NCBI GenBank assembly: GCA_963847145.1
Contig: CAWJYN010000007.1
Location: 1,059,288-1,123,287 of the forward strand
Length of the DNA: 64,000 nucleotides
Reading direction: 5' to 3'
Source: JABFRJ01 sp963847145
Lineage (GTDB): Bacteria; Pseudomonadota; Alphaproteobacteria; Rhizobiales; Hyphomicrobiaceae
In this document: positions 45,075-54,515 of the stretch, piece after piece
How the letters are laid out: every line of letters starts with the position of its first letter
Numbering within the stretch: the stretch's first letter is position 1
Made by a program: the position numbers and the translations under genes
The notes under the pieces: generated by a model
What the model was told of the DNA's origin: nothing
What the model saw: the letters and a program-made list of their open reading frames with translations, nothing else
The model's database searches: none

Positions 45075-46238
45075 GTGACACGTATTGAGCCGGTGGCGGA
45101 TCTGATCGCCAACGTCAGCCAGCCGTTCGAGCGGGCGCATGCCATGCCGCCGGGGGTCTATACGAGCCCAGCGTTTCTGGCGCAGGAGCTGGATCACGTT
45201 TTTTCCAAGGAATGGATCATGCTGGGCCGCGCCAGTGCGCTGGCCAAGCCTGGCGATTATCTGACCTATGAGCTGGCAGGCCAGCCGATCTTTGTGATGC
45301 GCGGCGCGGACGGCAAATTGCGCGCGCGGTCAAATGTGTGCCTGCACCGGATGTCGACGCTGCTGGAAGGCTCCGGCAACAAAAGCGTGATCGTCTGCCC
45401 CTATCACGCATGGACGTACAATCTCGACGGCACTTTGCGCCACGCGCCGGCGATGCATTTGAATGGCGCGTTCTGCAAAGACAGCTACCGGCTGCCGGAA
45501 GTCCGCTGCGAAGAATGGCTTGGCTGGATCATGGTGACTTTGAACAAGGACCTGCCGCCGGTGGCCGCGCATCTCGCCGAAGTGCAAGGGCTGATCGACG
45601 ACTACGGTATGGAGAATTACTCTGAGACGTTCCGCGAGACGCACGTCTGGGACACCAACTGGAAGATCCTCGCCGAGAACTTCATGGAGAGTTATCACTT
45701 GCCCATGTGCCACGCGGGCACCATCGGTGGGCTCTCGCGGCTGGAGGACATGGACTGCCCGCCGGGGCTGAAGACGTTCAACTATCACACGCTGCTCAAG
45801 GACGGCTCGCTGAAGATCGCGCTGGCGCATCCGTCGAACACGCGTATGCAGGGCGACCGGCGGCGCACGACATTCCTGCTGGCTGTCTATCCGAGCATGC
45901 TGGTGACGCTGACGCCGGGGTACTTCTGGTATCTGTCGCTGCACCCCAAGGGCGTGGGTCAGGTGCACATCGTGTTCGGTGGCGGGATGGCGCCGGAGTT
46001 TGCGCAATCGGATGAGGCGCAAGCGCATTTCGCCAAACTGAAAAAGCTTTTGGACACAGTGAATGTCGAAGACCGCGGCTGCACCGAGCGCGTCTTTCGT
46101 GGTGTGTCGGCGGCCGCATCGCGTGCCGGTCACCTGAGCCATCTGGAGCGGCCAAACTACGATTTTGCGCAGTATCTGGCCGAGAAGACCGGCGGGTTTC
46201 AGCGGGTGTTCGGGGCCGATGCAGGTCGCGGACTGTAG
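45075..46238 (+). CDS. Rieske [2Fe-2S] aromatic ring-hydroxylating-type oxygenase, alpha subunit
   Basis: A 387-residue oxygenase. The Rieske cluster ligands are Cys89/His91 (CLHRMST) and Cys108/His111 (CPYHAW). The mononuclear iron site is in ENFMESYHLPMCH, with His208 and His213; a further acidic ligand is expected near the C-terminus. GAGGAGG precedes a GTG start at 45075. No small subunit, ferredoxin or reductase gene is next to it, so it probably belongs to the single-component-type alpha subunits that act on carnitine-like, choline-like or aromatic acid substrates. A class III CoA-transferase gene follows on the same strand, across a repeat element. Confidence 0.92.
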   Translation: MTRIEPVADLIANVSQPFERAHAMPPGVYTSPAFLAQELDHVFSKEWIMLGRASALAKPGDYLTYELAGQPIFVMRGADGKLRARSNVCLHRMSTLLEGSGNKSVIVCPYHAWTYNLDGTLRHAPAMHLNGAFCKDSYRLPEVRCEEWLGWIMVTLNKDLPPVAAHLAEVQGLIDDYGMENYSETFRETHVWDTNWKILAENFMESYHLPMCHAGTIGGLSRLEDMDCPPGLKTFNYHTLLKDGSLKIALAHPSNTRMQGDRRRTTFLLAVYPSMLVTLTPGYFWYLSLHPKGVGQVHIVFGGGMAPEFAQSDEAQAHFAKLKKLLDTVNVEDRGCTERVFRGVSAAASRAGHLSHLERPNYDFAQYLAEKTGGFQRVFGADAGRGL

Positions 46239-46347
46239 GGCGGAAGAGGCGCGGTTCAGCGCCGTCATCCGCCAGTGCAGGGTGGTGATTGTGGGAGGGT
46301 GAGATCGCGCTCTGGACCGGCGGATTACGCTACGCTCATCCGCCCGC
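46235..46347. repeat. GGCGGAT-type repeat element, family D copy 2
   Basis: The element begins with CTGTAGGGCGGA, which overlaps the stop codon of the Rieske gene, includes GGCGCGGTTCAGCGCCGTCA, and ends in CTACGCTCATCCGCCCGCC. It shares words with 38093-38340 and 60271-60395. It fills most of the gap before the CoA-transferase gene. Confidence 0.75.
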
Positions 46348-46447
46348 CAGATTGCGCGCTCCATCGCTGTGGGGTTCACCCTTGACCGGCGTGCCTTGGC
46401 GGCGGACGATTGAGGGGTCTGCTGCTCTTGGATCTGGTGCACTTGTG

Positions 46448-47668
46448 ATGTCCGATGCTGCTTCGCTTCCCCTGCCGCTGGCGGGGCTCAAGGTTCTGGA
46501 CGTCGCCTCATTCATTGCGGCGCCGGTGGCGGCGACGGTGATGGCGGACTATGGGGCGAGTGTGATCAAGGTCGAGCCGCCGGGGCTGGGCGATCCAAAC
46601 CGGTCGATCCGGCAGATTGCGAGTTATCCGCCGAGCGAGGTCAACTATCCCTGGGAGATGGACAGCCGCGGCAAGCGCTCCATTGCGGTTGATCTGAAAA
46701 CGGCCGAGGGGCAGCAGGTGCTCTACAAGCTGGTGGCGGACACGGATGTGCTGATCACCAATTATCCGCTGGAGGTGCGCAAGCGGCTGAAGGTCGGCTA
46801 CGCGCATGTGGCGCACCTGAACCCGCGGCTGATCTATGCGTCGTTCACGGGGTATGGCGAGACCGGGCCGGACAAGGATCAACTGGGGTTTGATTCGACT
46901 GCGTACTTCGCGCGATCGGGCTTGCTGGACGCCAACCGCTATGACGGGCAGCCGCCGGGTGTTGCGCAGCCGGCACAGGGCGACCGGGCGTCGGGCATGA
47001 GTTTGTTTGGCGCGATCATGCTGGCGCTGTTTCAACGGCAGACGACGGGCGTGGGCACGCAGGTGGCCAGCTCACTCATTGCGAATGGGTTGTGGTCGAA
47101 CGGGGTGGGCGCGCAGGCGGCATTGCTCGGCAGCGTGTTGCCGCCACGGCCGCCGCGGGAGAGGCCGCGCAACGCGCTGACCAATCCGTACCGCACGGCG
47201 GACGACCGCTGGATGCAGTTGACGATCGTGCTGGAGGACAAGGGCTGGGAGCCGTTGTGCGCGATGATCGGGCGGCCGGACCTGCCGAGCGATGCGCGCT
47301 TCAAGACGGCGGCGATCCGGCGCAAGAATTCAGCAGCGCTGGTGGCCATTCTTGATCCGATTTTTGCGCGCGAGACATGGGCGCACTGGCGTGAGCGGCT
47401 GGCCGCGTATGGGTTGCCGGTTGGCTTGATCGGACGCTTGTCGGACCTGCGCGATGACGAGCAGGCGCGCGCCAGTGGGGCGGTGGTGGCGACAGACAAT
47501 CCAGCGATGCCGTGGGGGCTGGCCGTGCCGTTCACGATGGCTGGCGCGGCAGTGCCACCGGCGAAACCCGCGCCAGCGCTGGGCGAACATACGGACGATG
47601 TGTTGGCGGAGGTGGGGATGAGTGCGGGGGAGATTGCGGGGTTGAGGGAGAAGGGGGTGGTGGGGTGA
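46448..47668 (+). CDS. CaiB/BaiF-family (class III) CoA-transferase
   Basis: A 406-residue CoA-transferase. It shows the family's N-terminal LKVLDVASFIAAPVAATVMAD, GASVIKVEPPGLGDPNR, the RGKRSIAVDLKTAEG segment and the DVLITNYPLEVRKRL and LIYASFTGYGETGP blocks; an Asp in the expected catalytic region is in GFDSTAYFARSG. Class III enzymes move CoA between organic acids such as formyl, succinyl, carnitine or aryl acids. The start at 46448 begins the conserved part; the frame is open from 46289 through the repeat. It probably follows the Rieske oxygenase functionally. Confidence 0.93.
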   Translation: MSDAASLPLPLAGLKVLDVASFIAAPVAATVMADYGASVIKVEPPGLGDPNRSIRQIASYPPSEVNYPWEMDSRGKRSIAVDLKTAEGQQVLYKLVADTDVLITNYPLEVRKRLKVGYAHVAHLNPRLIYASFTGYGETGPDKDQLGFDSTAYFARSGLLDANRYDGQPPGVAQPAQGDRASGMSLFGAIMLALFQRQTTGVGTQVASSLIANGLWSNGVGAQAALLGSVLPPRPPRERPRNALTNPYRTADDRWMQLTIVLEDKGWEPLCAMIGRPDLPSDARFKTAAIRRKNSAALVAILDPIFARETWAHWRERLAAYGLPVGLIGRLSDLRDDEQARASGAVVATDNPAMPWGLAVPFTMAGAAVPPAKPAPALGEHTDDVLAEVGMSAGEIAGLREKGVVG

Positions 47669-47958
47669 AGTGGGGGTGTGGGGGGCGGGTGCGCCAACCC
47701 TGTACCCAATCTGAAGACAGCTTTGGACCTGATGGCGATGATGCCCGGGCAGGTGGAGATCAGGACGGGTGTGGGGCAATTCTCACCAACACGCGCTCGG
47801 AGAGACTCATGTTGCCGTTCGTCCGCTTACCGGCAGGTTAGCCAACGGCCGGTGCGAAAGGAGAGAATTGATCTGGGAAGTCATCTACTGACGCAAGAGA
47901 CATTGCGGATATGCGAATTCCGACTCGCCATCGCCTATTTTCCAACTCAGGAGCAACC

Positions 47959-49534
47959 ATGCTAGTCGAGTCATCCTTTGATTACGTGATTGCTGGAGCC
48001 GGTTCGGCGGGATGCGTTCTTGCTGCGCGCCTTTCTGAAGACCCAACCTGTCGAGTTCTTGTTGCTCGAAGCAGGTGGTCTGCCGCGTCGACCGTTGGTG
48101 AATGCACCAGGGGCCGCGATGGAACTCTGGGATACCGAACTTGATTGGGCATTTCGCTCAGAGCCACAGTCGGCCCTGAACGGTCGTCGCATCCTGCTCA
48201 ACCGGGGCAAGGCACTCGGCGGCTCAAGCGTCATCAATTTTTGCCTCTACGTGCGCGGAAATCGCGGCGACTACGACCGCTGGGCGCAGTTCGGCAACGT
48301 CGGCTGGAGCTATGATGATGTTCTTCCCTATTTCAGGCGCGCGGAGACGAACGCTGCATTCCAAGACAAGTGGCATGGCGCCGATGGACCGCTCCACGTC
48401 GAGCATTTTCGGGAGCGCAATCCGCTACAGGAAATGTACCTGGAGGCCCTTGAAGACTTAGGGGTTCCCCGAAATCCCGACTTCAATGGTGCGACGCAAT
48501 TGGGCTGCGGCCCCTATCAAGGCACGTTACGGGACGGCTGCAGATTCAGCGTCGCCGACGCCTATCTTGCTCGAGCGAATTCGCGTCCTAACCTGACTAT
48601 AGAAACGGGCGCGCATGTCACGCGGGTCGCGTTGGAAGGAACACGGGCGATTGGAATTGACTACATCGTTGGCAGTGAAGCACGGCGCGCCCTCGCCTCT
48701 TCAGAGACAATTATGGCTGCCGGTGCCATTGGCTCACCCCACATTCTGTTGCTCTCGGGCATTGGCCCATCCGATGAGATCAAGGCTCACGGCATTCGAT
48801 CGGTCGTAGATCTTCCCGGGGTCGGGCGTCACTTGATGGACCATATCGGTGGACCTCGCGTCACTCTGGCGATCAAGGATGCACACGAATTCGGGTTCGA
48901 CAAACCGAGCCGCAACGAGGCTGTCACGCGCTTCGAACAGGATCGCACAGGGCCTTTTGCATCAATGCAGCTCGATTTCGGGGCGTTTGTGCACGCGCGA
49001 AAAACTGACGCCGACCCGAGTGTCCAACTGTTCGCAGGACTGACATCGGCCGAACGAATGAGGCATACCCTACCACCAGGTCTCTCGCTCAACAGTTACG
49101 TCTGCAGGCCGCAAAGCACGGGCACACTACGGTTGGCAACAGGCAGTCCCTTCGACCGCCCGTTGATCGATCCTGGGTATTTCACGGTGCCCGATGACCT
49201 GGAGCGGCACATAGAATCTGTCCAATTCAATCTAGCAATCGCGAACCACAAGGCCTTTGATCATGTCCGCGAGCGCGTCGTCGCACCCTCGGCGAAACGC
49301 CCGGACATCATGGCTGCCATTAAGGCGGACGCCAGCACAACCTGGCATCAGTGCAGCACCTGCCGCATGGGCATTGACGAAGAAGCGGTCGTAACTCCGG
49401 ATCTCCGTGTCCGCGGGGTCGATCGCTTGCGCGTCTGCGATGCTTCCGTTTTTCCGTCAATGGTCAGCGGGAACTTGAACGCTCCTACCATCATGTTGGC
49501 AGAAAAGGGGGCGGATCTCATTCGGGGCCTGTGA
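47959..49534 (+). CDS. GMC-family FAD oxidoreductase with a frameshift near the N-terminus
   Basis: A choline-dehydrogenase-like flavoprotein of about 525 codons. The start (MLVESSFDYVIAGAGSAGCV) holds the FAD-binding GxGxxG; then near 48056-48064 the frame changes by +1 and goes on with LLLEAGGLP, RILLNRGKALGGSSVIN (GMC signature 1), GAIGSPHILLLSGIGP (signature 2) and the catalytic WHQCSTCRMG. Dropping one base in GTTCTTGTTGCTC repairs it. AGGAG precedes the ATG. Codon use looks richer in A/T-ending codons than its neighbours, so it may have been acquired. If the shift is real, the FAD site is cut off from the catalytic part and the enzyme would be dead. Confidence 0.85.
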
Positions 49535-49823
49535 CAACTCCGAGGAGGCGAACCCGTGTTCGCGCATCTCATTGCGCGTGCGTGGACGTAGTTGCCGACC
49601 ACGAGCGCAACCCGTCTTCTTTCAGCTACGGCAGGCCCGACACGAACACGGCGCCGACTTAAAGAGCCGGTAAGCGGACTTGCCAGCATTTGACAATTGC
49701 TCCCCGTCCGACTTCCGTCTGTGGGTCAACAGTGACGGTGTCGTCTCCAATCAAACCGACGTGTGCACCGTCGGCTTATGATCCGATCGCGCACATTGCG
49801 AGAGACGGCAGAGTGCACGCGCC

Positions 49824-52193
49824 TCACTTCCCCGCTGGTTGTTTGGTGCCGAGGCCCATGAGGCCGGGTTGGTTGAGTGGGGCGGGTGGCTGGCCTGATC
49901 GCGCAATCCGCGCCGCGATGTCGGTGGCGTCGAAGCCGTTCCAGACGGGTGGTGAGACGGGCTGGTTGAGGCTGCTGTCGCCGGGGCGGCGGATGGCGAG
50001 GTTGGTCGGTGGTGCGGCGGGTGCGGCGCTGGGTGCCACGGGTGGTTGACCGGCGAGGGCGCGGGCGAAGACGTCGTCGCCAATGGGTTCTTGAGGCATT
50101 TTGGCGGTGGGAGGTTTGGGCGCGGCTTGCTGCTGCTGCGCGGTGGCTGCAGGCTTAGGTGCTGTTGCAGTTGCGGCGGGCTTTGGCGCATGTGGTTTTG
50201 GCGGCGGGCCTTGGATCAGTGGGAGGACGGTTTCGGTGCCGGGCAGGGCTTTCGGTTCGCGGCCCTGGTGGGCTGCCAGCATCACGTCATGCCAGAGGCG
50301 GGCAGGCATGGAGCCGCCCATGATCTTGTTCATGGCGCGGCCGTTGTCGTTGCCGAGCCAGACGCCGCCGACGAAGTGGGACGTGTAGCCGACGAACCAG
50401 GCGTCGCGGAAATCCTGGCTGGTGCCGGTTTTGCCGGCGGCGGGGTGGCGATCCAAGGCGGCGCGGCGGCCGGTGCCGAAGACGAGGGCGGCATTGAGCA
50501 TATCGTTCATCTGGCCGACGTGGGTCTGCTCGATGATGCGGACGGGAGCGCGCACCGGACGCTGATAGAGCACGGTGCCGCGGCCGGTGCGGACACGCTC
50601 GATGATGTGCGGCTCGAGGCGGAAGCCGCCGCTGGCGAAGGTGGCGTAGGCGCCTGACAGTTCCAGCAAGCTGACTTCGGCGGTGCCGAGGGCGAGGGCG
50701 GGGCTGTCGCGCAAGTCGGAGCGGATACCGAGGCGGTTGGCGACGTCGATGGTCTTGCGCGTGCCGACATCGATGTGCAGGCGCACGGCGATGGAGTTGA
50801 CGGATTGTGCGAGGCCCTGGCGCAGGCTCATGGCGCCCTTGTAGGTGCCGTTCTCGTTGCGCGGGCTCCAACCTTTGACGGTGAGCGGCAGATCGAAGAC
50901 GGTGCTGTCGGGGGTAAGGCCACTTTCCAGTGCCGAGAGATAGACGAACGGCTTGAAGGCGGAGCCGGGCTGGCGCTTGGCCTTGGCGGCGCGATTGAAC
51001 TGGCTTTCAGAGTAGGCGCGGCCGCCGACGATGGCTTTGATGCCGCCTTCGGGATCGAGGATGACCATGGAGCCTTGCGCAACTTGGCTGGCTTCGCCTT
51101 CGGCGGCGAGCATGGCGGTGAGTTTCTGCTGGGCGAGTTTCTGGAGGCGGCCGTCGAGGGTGGTTTCGACGACGATCTCGGAGGCGGCACCGTTGGCGAG
51201 CGGCGGCAGACGTTCCAGCGCAAAGTCGATGGCGCTCTCAAGGCCGGTGATCTCGCGGCTGGTGACGGGGTTGTGGAAGGCGATGACTTCGTTGGTGGCG
51301 TGGGTGGCTTGCACTTCGTTAATCAGACCAACGGCGAGCATTTTCTGCACGACGACGCGGGCGCGGGCGCGGGCCAGCTGCGGGCTGGCGAGAGGCGAGA
51401 ATTTCGAGGGGGCCTTCAACAGGCCGCCGAGCACGGCCGCTTCGATGATGGTCAGTTCGCGGGCGCTTTTGTTGAAGTAGCGGCGCGAGGCGGCTTCGAT
51501 GCCGTAGGCGCCGCCGCCGAAATAAACGCGATTGAGATAGAGTTCGAGGATGTCTTTCTTGGAGAGGCGCAACTCCAGCCAGAGGGCCAGATAGAGCTCT
51601 TCGAACTTGCGGCTCAGGCGGCGCTCGGAGCTGAGGAACAGGTTCTTGGCGAGCTGCTGGGTGAGGGTGGAGCCGCCCTGGGCGTAGCGACCAGCGCGCA
51701 GGTTGGTGAGGGCGGCGCGCATGAGGCCGATGGGGTCGAGGCCCCAGTGGTCGAAGAAGCGATGGTCTTCGGTGGCGATGATGGCGTCGGTGACGTGGCG
51801 GGGCAGCAGGTCGATCGGCATGTAGTCGTAGGGCTGGCCGCGTTCGACGAGCACGCTGCCGTCGGCGGCCAGCACGCGGATGACAGGTGCGCGTTCTTCC
51901 TTGCGGAGCACCATGGGGTTGGGGATGGCGATGGTGGTCATCACCAAGGCGAGGGCGAGCAGGATGAGACCAACGACGCTGGCCGCCGCCATGACGATGC
52001 CGATGCGGCGGAGGCGGGCGCGCAAGGGGGCCGTGGCATCAAATGATGGGGGGGCGGGATAGCTCTGGACGTGGACTTGGGGGGCTGCCGACGCGGGCGC
52101 GCCGCCGGACCAGGACGGTTCTTGACCACGCGCAGGTCCGCGGGCCGTATCGGCCTCGCGCAATCTGGCGCCCAACTGGTCGAAGAACCCCAT
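49824..52193 (-). CDS. Penicillin-binding protein 1A (bifunctional transglycosylase/transpeptidase)
   Basis: A class A PBP of about 789 residues that polymerises and cross-links peptidoglycan. After a cytoplasmic N-terminus and one membrane helix (VMAAASVVGLILLALALVM), the GT51 domain shows ATEDHRFFDHWGLD and GGSTLTQQLAKNLF. The transpeptidase domain has the SxxK motif (PGSAFKPF), SVN (AQSVNS) and KTG (AGKTGTSQ). The tail is Ala/Pro/Gln-rich. I chose the ATG at 52193; the frame reaches a TTG at 52244 with two further ATGs between. The promoter should lie in the 320-base gap up to 52568, where I see no other gene. Confidence 0.94.
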   Translation of the reverse strand: MGFFDQLGARLREADTARGPARGQEPSWSGGAPASAAPQVHVQSYPAPPSFDATAPLRARLRRIGIVMAAASVVGLILLALALVMTTIAIPNPMVLRKEERAPVIRVLAADGSVLVERGQPYDYMPIDLLPRHVTDAIIATEDHRFFDHWGLDPIGLMRAALTNLRAGRYAQGGSTLTQQLAKNLFLSSERRLSRKFEELYLALWLELRLSKKDILELYLNRVYFGGGAYGIEAASRRYFNKSARELTIIEAAVLGGLLKAPSKFSPLASPQLARARARVVVQKMLAVGLINEVQATHATNEVIAFHNPVTSREITGLESAIDFALERLPPLANGAASEIVVETTLDGRLQKLAQQKLTAMLAAEGEASQVAQGSMVILDPEGGIKAIVGGRAYSESQFNRAAKAKRQPGSAFKPFVYLSALESGLTPDSTVFDLPLTVKGWSPRNENGTYKGAMSLRQGLAQSVNSIAVRLHIDVGTRKTIDVANRLGIRSDLRDSPALALGTAEVSLLELSGAYATFASGGFRLEPHIIERVRTGRGTVLYQRPVRAPVRIIEQTHVGQMNDMLNAALVFGTGRRAALDRHPAAGKTGTSQDFRDAWFVGYTSHFVGGVWLGNDNGRAMNKIMGGSMPARLWHDVMLAAHQGREPKALPGTETVLPLIQGPPPKPHAPKPAATATAPKPAATAQQQQAAPKPPTAKMPQEPIGDDVFARALAGQPPVAPSAAPAAPPTNLAIRRPGDSSLNQPVSPPVWNGFDATDIAARIARSGQPPAPLNQPGLMGLGTKQPAGK

Positions 52194-52568
52194 CCGCTCG
52201 CCACGACTCCGTACAGGTTGGCGCATACCCATACGCGCCGGCAAGAACCTGCCGAGGTTAATGCAACAAGAGCTAAGACGGAGTTAACCAAGCGGTGGTG
52301 TGCCGCGATGGCGAAAATGGGCCGCGATCAGAGTTAATCGCCGCTAAGGCCTCTGGCGTGCGATTCTAGGCGGGTTGGACGTTTTTGGCGAGGGAGGTAG
52401 CCATGTATTGTGCGAGGGCATCAGGCGCGCTTCTCTGTGACCACCAGGGCCATGCGGGGGTGGTAGTCTCGAGCGGTTCCGATGGCGGAGCGAATTGGAC
52501 CCAGTCCGCGCGAAAAGGCTGCCGGGTAAGGTAAATTTTCGCGTTTTACGAGACGAGACCCGTTCACC

Positions 52569-52883
52569 TTATTTGTCGCGATTGAACATGCCTTGCGCAA
52601 ACGTCAGCAGCAGGCCGACGACAATCCGGGAGGCCAAGGTGAAGCCCATCAGCAGGATCGAGCTTTCGTGCAGCACGGTGCGGGCGATCAGTTCGTACTG
52701 CGAGTGGCCCGTCATCGACACGACGCGCTCTTTGACCCCGGCGGCGCCCTTCATGAGGGTCAAAGTGAAGTCCGGAAAGAACGCAGCGCTCAAGATGAGC
52801 GCCGCGACGCCCAGCACGAGCGAGAGGGCGACGTTGCCGAGGGAGAGCAGCTGGCGGACCGTGAACACGTGGCTTAGCTCCAT
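52569..52883 (-). CDS. Small membrane protein downstream of P450
   Basis: A 104-residue protein with three probable helices (NVALSLVLGVAALILSAAFF, SSILLMGFTLASRI, VGLLLTFAQGM). It starts 27 bases after the P450 stop on the same strand, so it is probably co-transcribed. I recognise no family. A role as membrane partner, or in handling a hydrophobic product of the P450, would be guesswork. Confidence 0.7.
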   Translation of the reverse strand: MELSHVFTVRQLLSLGNVALSLVLGVAALILSAAFFPDFTLTLMKGAAGVKERVVSMTGHSQYELIARTVLHESSILLMGFTLASRIVVGLLLTFAQGMFNRDK

Positions 52884-52910
52884 GAGGCGGCAAATGCGAC
52901 GGCGATGATG

Positions 52911-54293
52911 TCAGGCGAGGCGTTCGATGCGGACCGGCAGGCCATCGCGCGGGCGTGGAATGGGCCAGTGCTGCCAAGCCGGCGTGTAGCCATCTGCCAC
53001 GGAAACGCGGCTGGTCGATAGCAGGTGGTAGAAGAAAGTCTTGGCTTGCATGTAGGCGAAATGCAGGCCGAGGCACATGTGCGCGCCGCCGCCGAAGGGC
53101 ACCCAGGCGTATTTGTGGCGCGCGCGGACGGCTTCGTCGGTGAAGCGCAGGGGATCGAACTTATGCGGCTCGGGCCACAGCGATGGCATGTGGTGGGTGA
53201 ACAGCGGATTGATGGCAACGCGGGTGCCGGCGGGGATGTCGTGGCCTTGGAAGTGGAAGTCGCGAACGGCGCGCCGCGGCACGCTCGGCACCGGCGGATT
53301 AATCCGCATGGCTTCCTTGAAGGCCATTTCGCACAGCGGCATGGCGGCTAAATGCTCGCTTTGCAAGGGCGCACCACGGGGTAAATTGAGGGCTATGATT
53401 TCGGCGCGCAGTTTGTCCTGCCACTCTGGGTTTTTGGCCAATTGATAGACCAGCGACGTGACTGAAGCCGTCAGCGTGTCGTGGGCGGCCATCATGAGGA
53501 AACTCATGTGATCGATGATTTCCTGCTCGGTCAGCAATGTGCCATCTTCTTTGGTGGCGCGGCAGAGTTCGGAAAAGAGGTCCGTGGCGGTGCCACCGCG
53601 GCGACGCGGGATTTCAGCGCCGAAAAAGTCGGAGATGACTTTGCGGCCTTTGACGCCGCGCCACATCTTGGTGCCGGGCACCGGCGAGCGGACCATGCCG
53701 ATGGAGGCGGCCACCATGTCGACAAAGGCGCCGTTGACGGCTTTTGCCTCCTCGCCAAGCTTGATTCCGAGAAACGAGGTGGCTGCAAGATCAAGGGTGA
53801 GCTGTTTGATCTTGGGGTAGAAGGTGAAGCTGGTGGCGTTGCCTTGGCCGCCGCCTTCCAGATGCCACTCGGCGATGCGGCGCGAGATGCCGTCGTTGAG
53901 GGCTGCGTGATAGGACTTCATGGGCCCGGCCTTGAAGGCGACGCCGAGGGCTTTTCTGTGCAAGCGGTGCTCGTCGAAATCCATCAACATGAGTCCGCGC
54001 GGGAAGACCTGATCGAGGATGGGGCCCCAGCCGTCGGCGGATGAGAAATTCTTGTCACGGTCGAACAGCAGCAGTTCATTGGCGTCAGGGCCGAGCAGCG
54101 AGACGCTGCGGAAGCCAAACACGCGGCTGCGAAACACGGGGCCATACTTGTCGTGCATGCGCTGGGAGGAGCCGACGGGATCGCGCAGCACGGTGATGGT
54201 GTTGCCGACGATGGGCCAGCCGTCATCGCCGGGGATGTGCTCGAGCGGGTGGCGGCCAGGGCCACGGGCGGCGGGAATGGCGGGGGAGGTCAT
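52911..54293 (-). CDS. Cytochrome P450
   Basis: A 460-residue P450. The haem-binding loop is FGGGAHMCLGLHFA with the ligand Cys; the I-helix oxygen motif is MMAAHDTLTAS (H in the usual acid-T neighbourhood), the ExxR pair is in FKEAMRINP, and PERF-like DPLRF is present. The N-terminus has no membrane anchor (HIPGDDGWPIVGNTITVLRD), so it is soluble. The sequence style is closer to CYP51/CYP120-like P450s that take sterol- or retinoid-sized substrates than to camphor-type ones. No ferredoxin gene is adjacent. ATG 54293 is used; a TTG is two codons upstream. Confidence 0.93.
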   Translation of the reverse strand: MTSPAIPAARGPGRHPLEHIPGDDGWPIVGNTITVLRDPVGSSQRMHDKYGPVFRSRVFGFRSVSLLGPDANELLLFDRDKNFSSADGWGPILDQVFPRGLMLMDFDEHRLHRKALGVAFKAGPMKSYHAALNDGISRRIAEWHLEGGGQGNATSFTFYPKIKQLTLDLAATSFLGIKLGEEAKAVNGAFVDMVAASIGMVRSPVPGTKMWRGVKGRKVISDFFGAEIPRRRGGTATDLFSELCRATKEDGTLLTEQEIIDHMSFLMMAAHDTLTASVTSLVYQLAKNPEWQDKLRAEIIALNLPRGAPLQSEHLAAMPLCEMAFKEAMRINPPVPSVPRRAVRDFHFQGHDIPAGTRVAINPLFTHHMPSLWPEPHKFDPLRFTDEAVRARHKYAWVPFGGGAHMCLGLHFAYMQAKTFFYHLLSTSRVSVADGYTPAWQHWPIPRPRDGLPVRIERLA

Positions 54294-54515
54294 CGTCAAG
54301 GTTCCATCAGTGAGACAGTGGGTCTACCGGAGCATATGACAGGCGGACGGGCAATCGCGTGGCACCAGAATTCATTGTCAGCTGGCGCCCGAGCGCGGTG
54401 CTGTGGCGCCACGGGTGGCACACCAACGCGCCGGGGCGATGCCGCGGGGTGGACTTGCCGATAGTGGCCGCTTATTGACCAAATGTGAGTTTGGCAGTCC
54501 GGAGGGGGACAGGCT

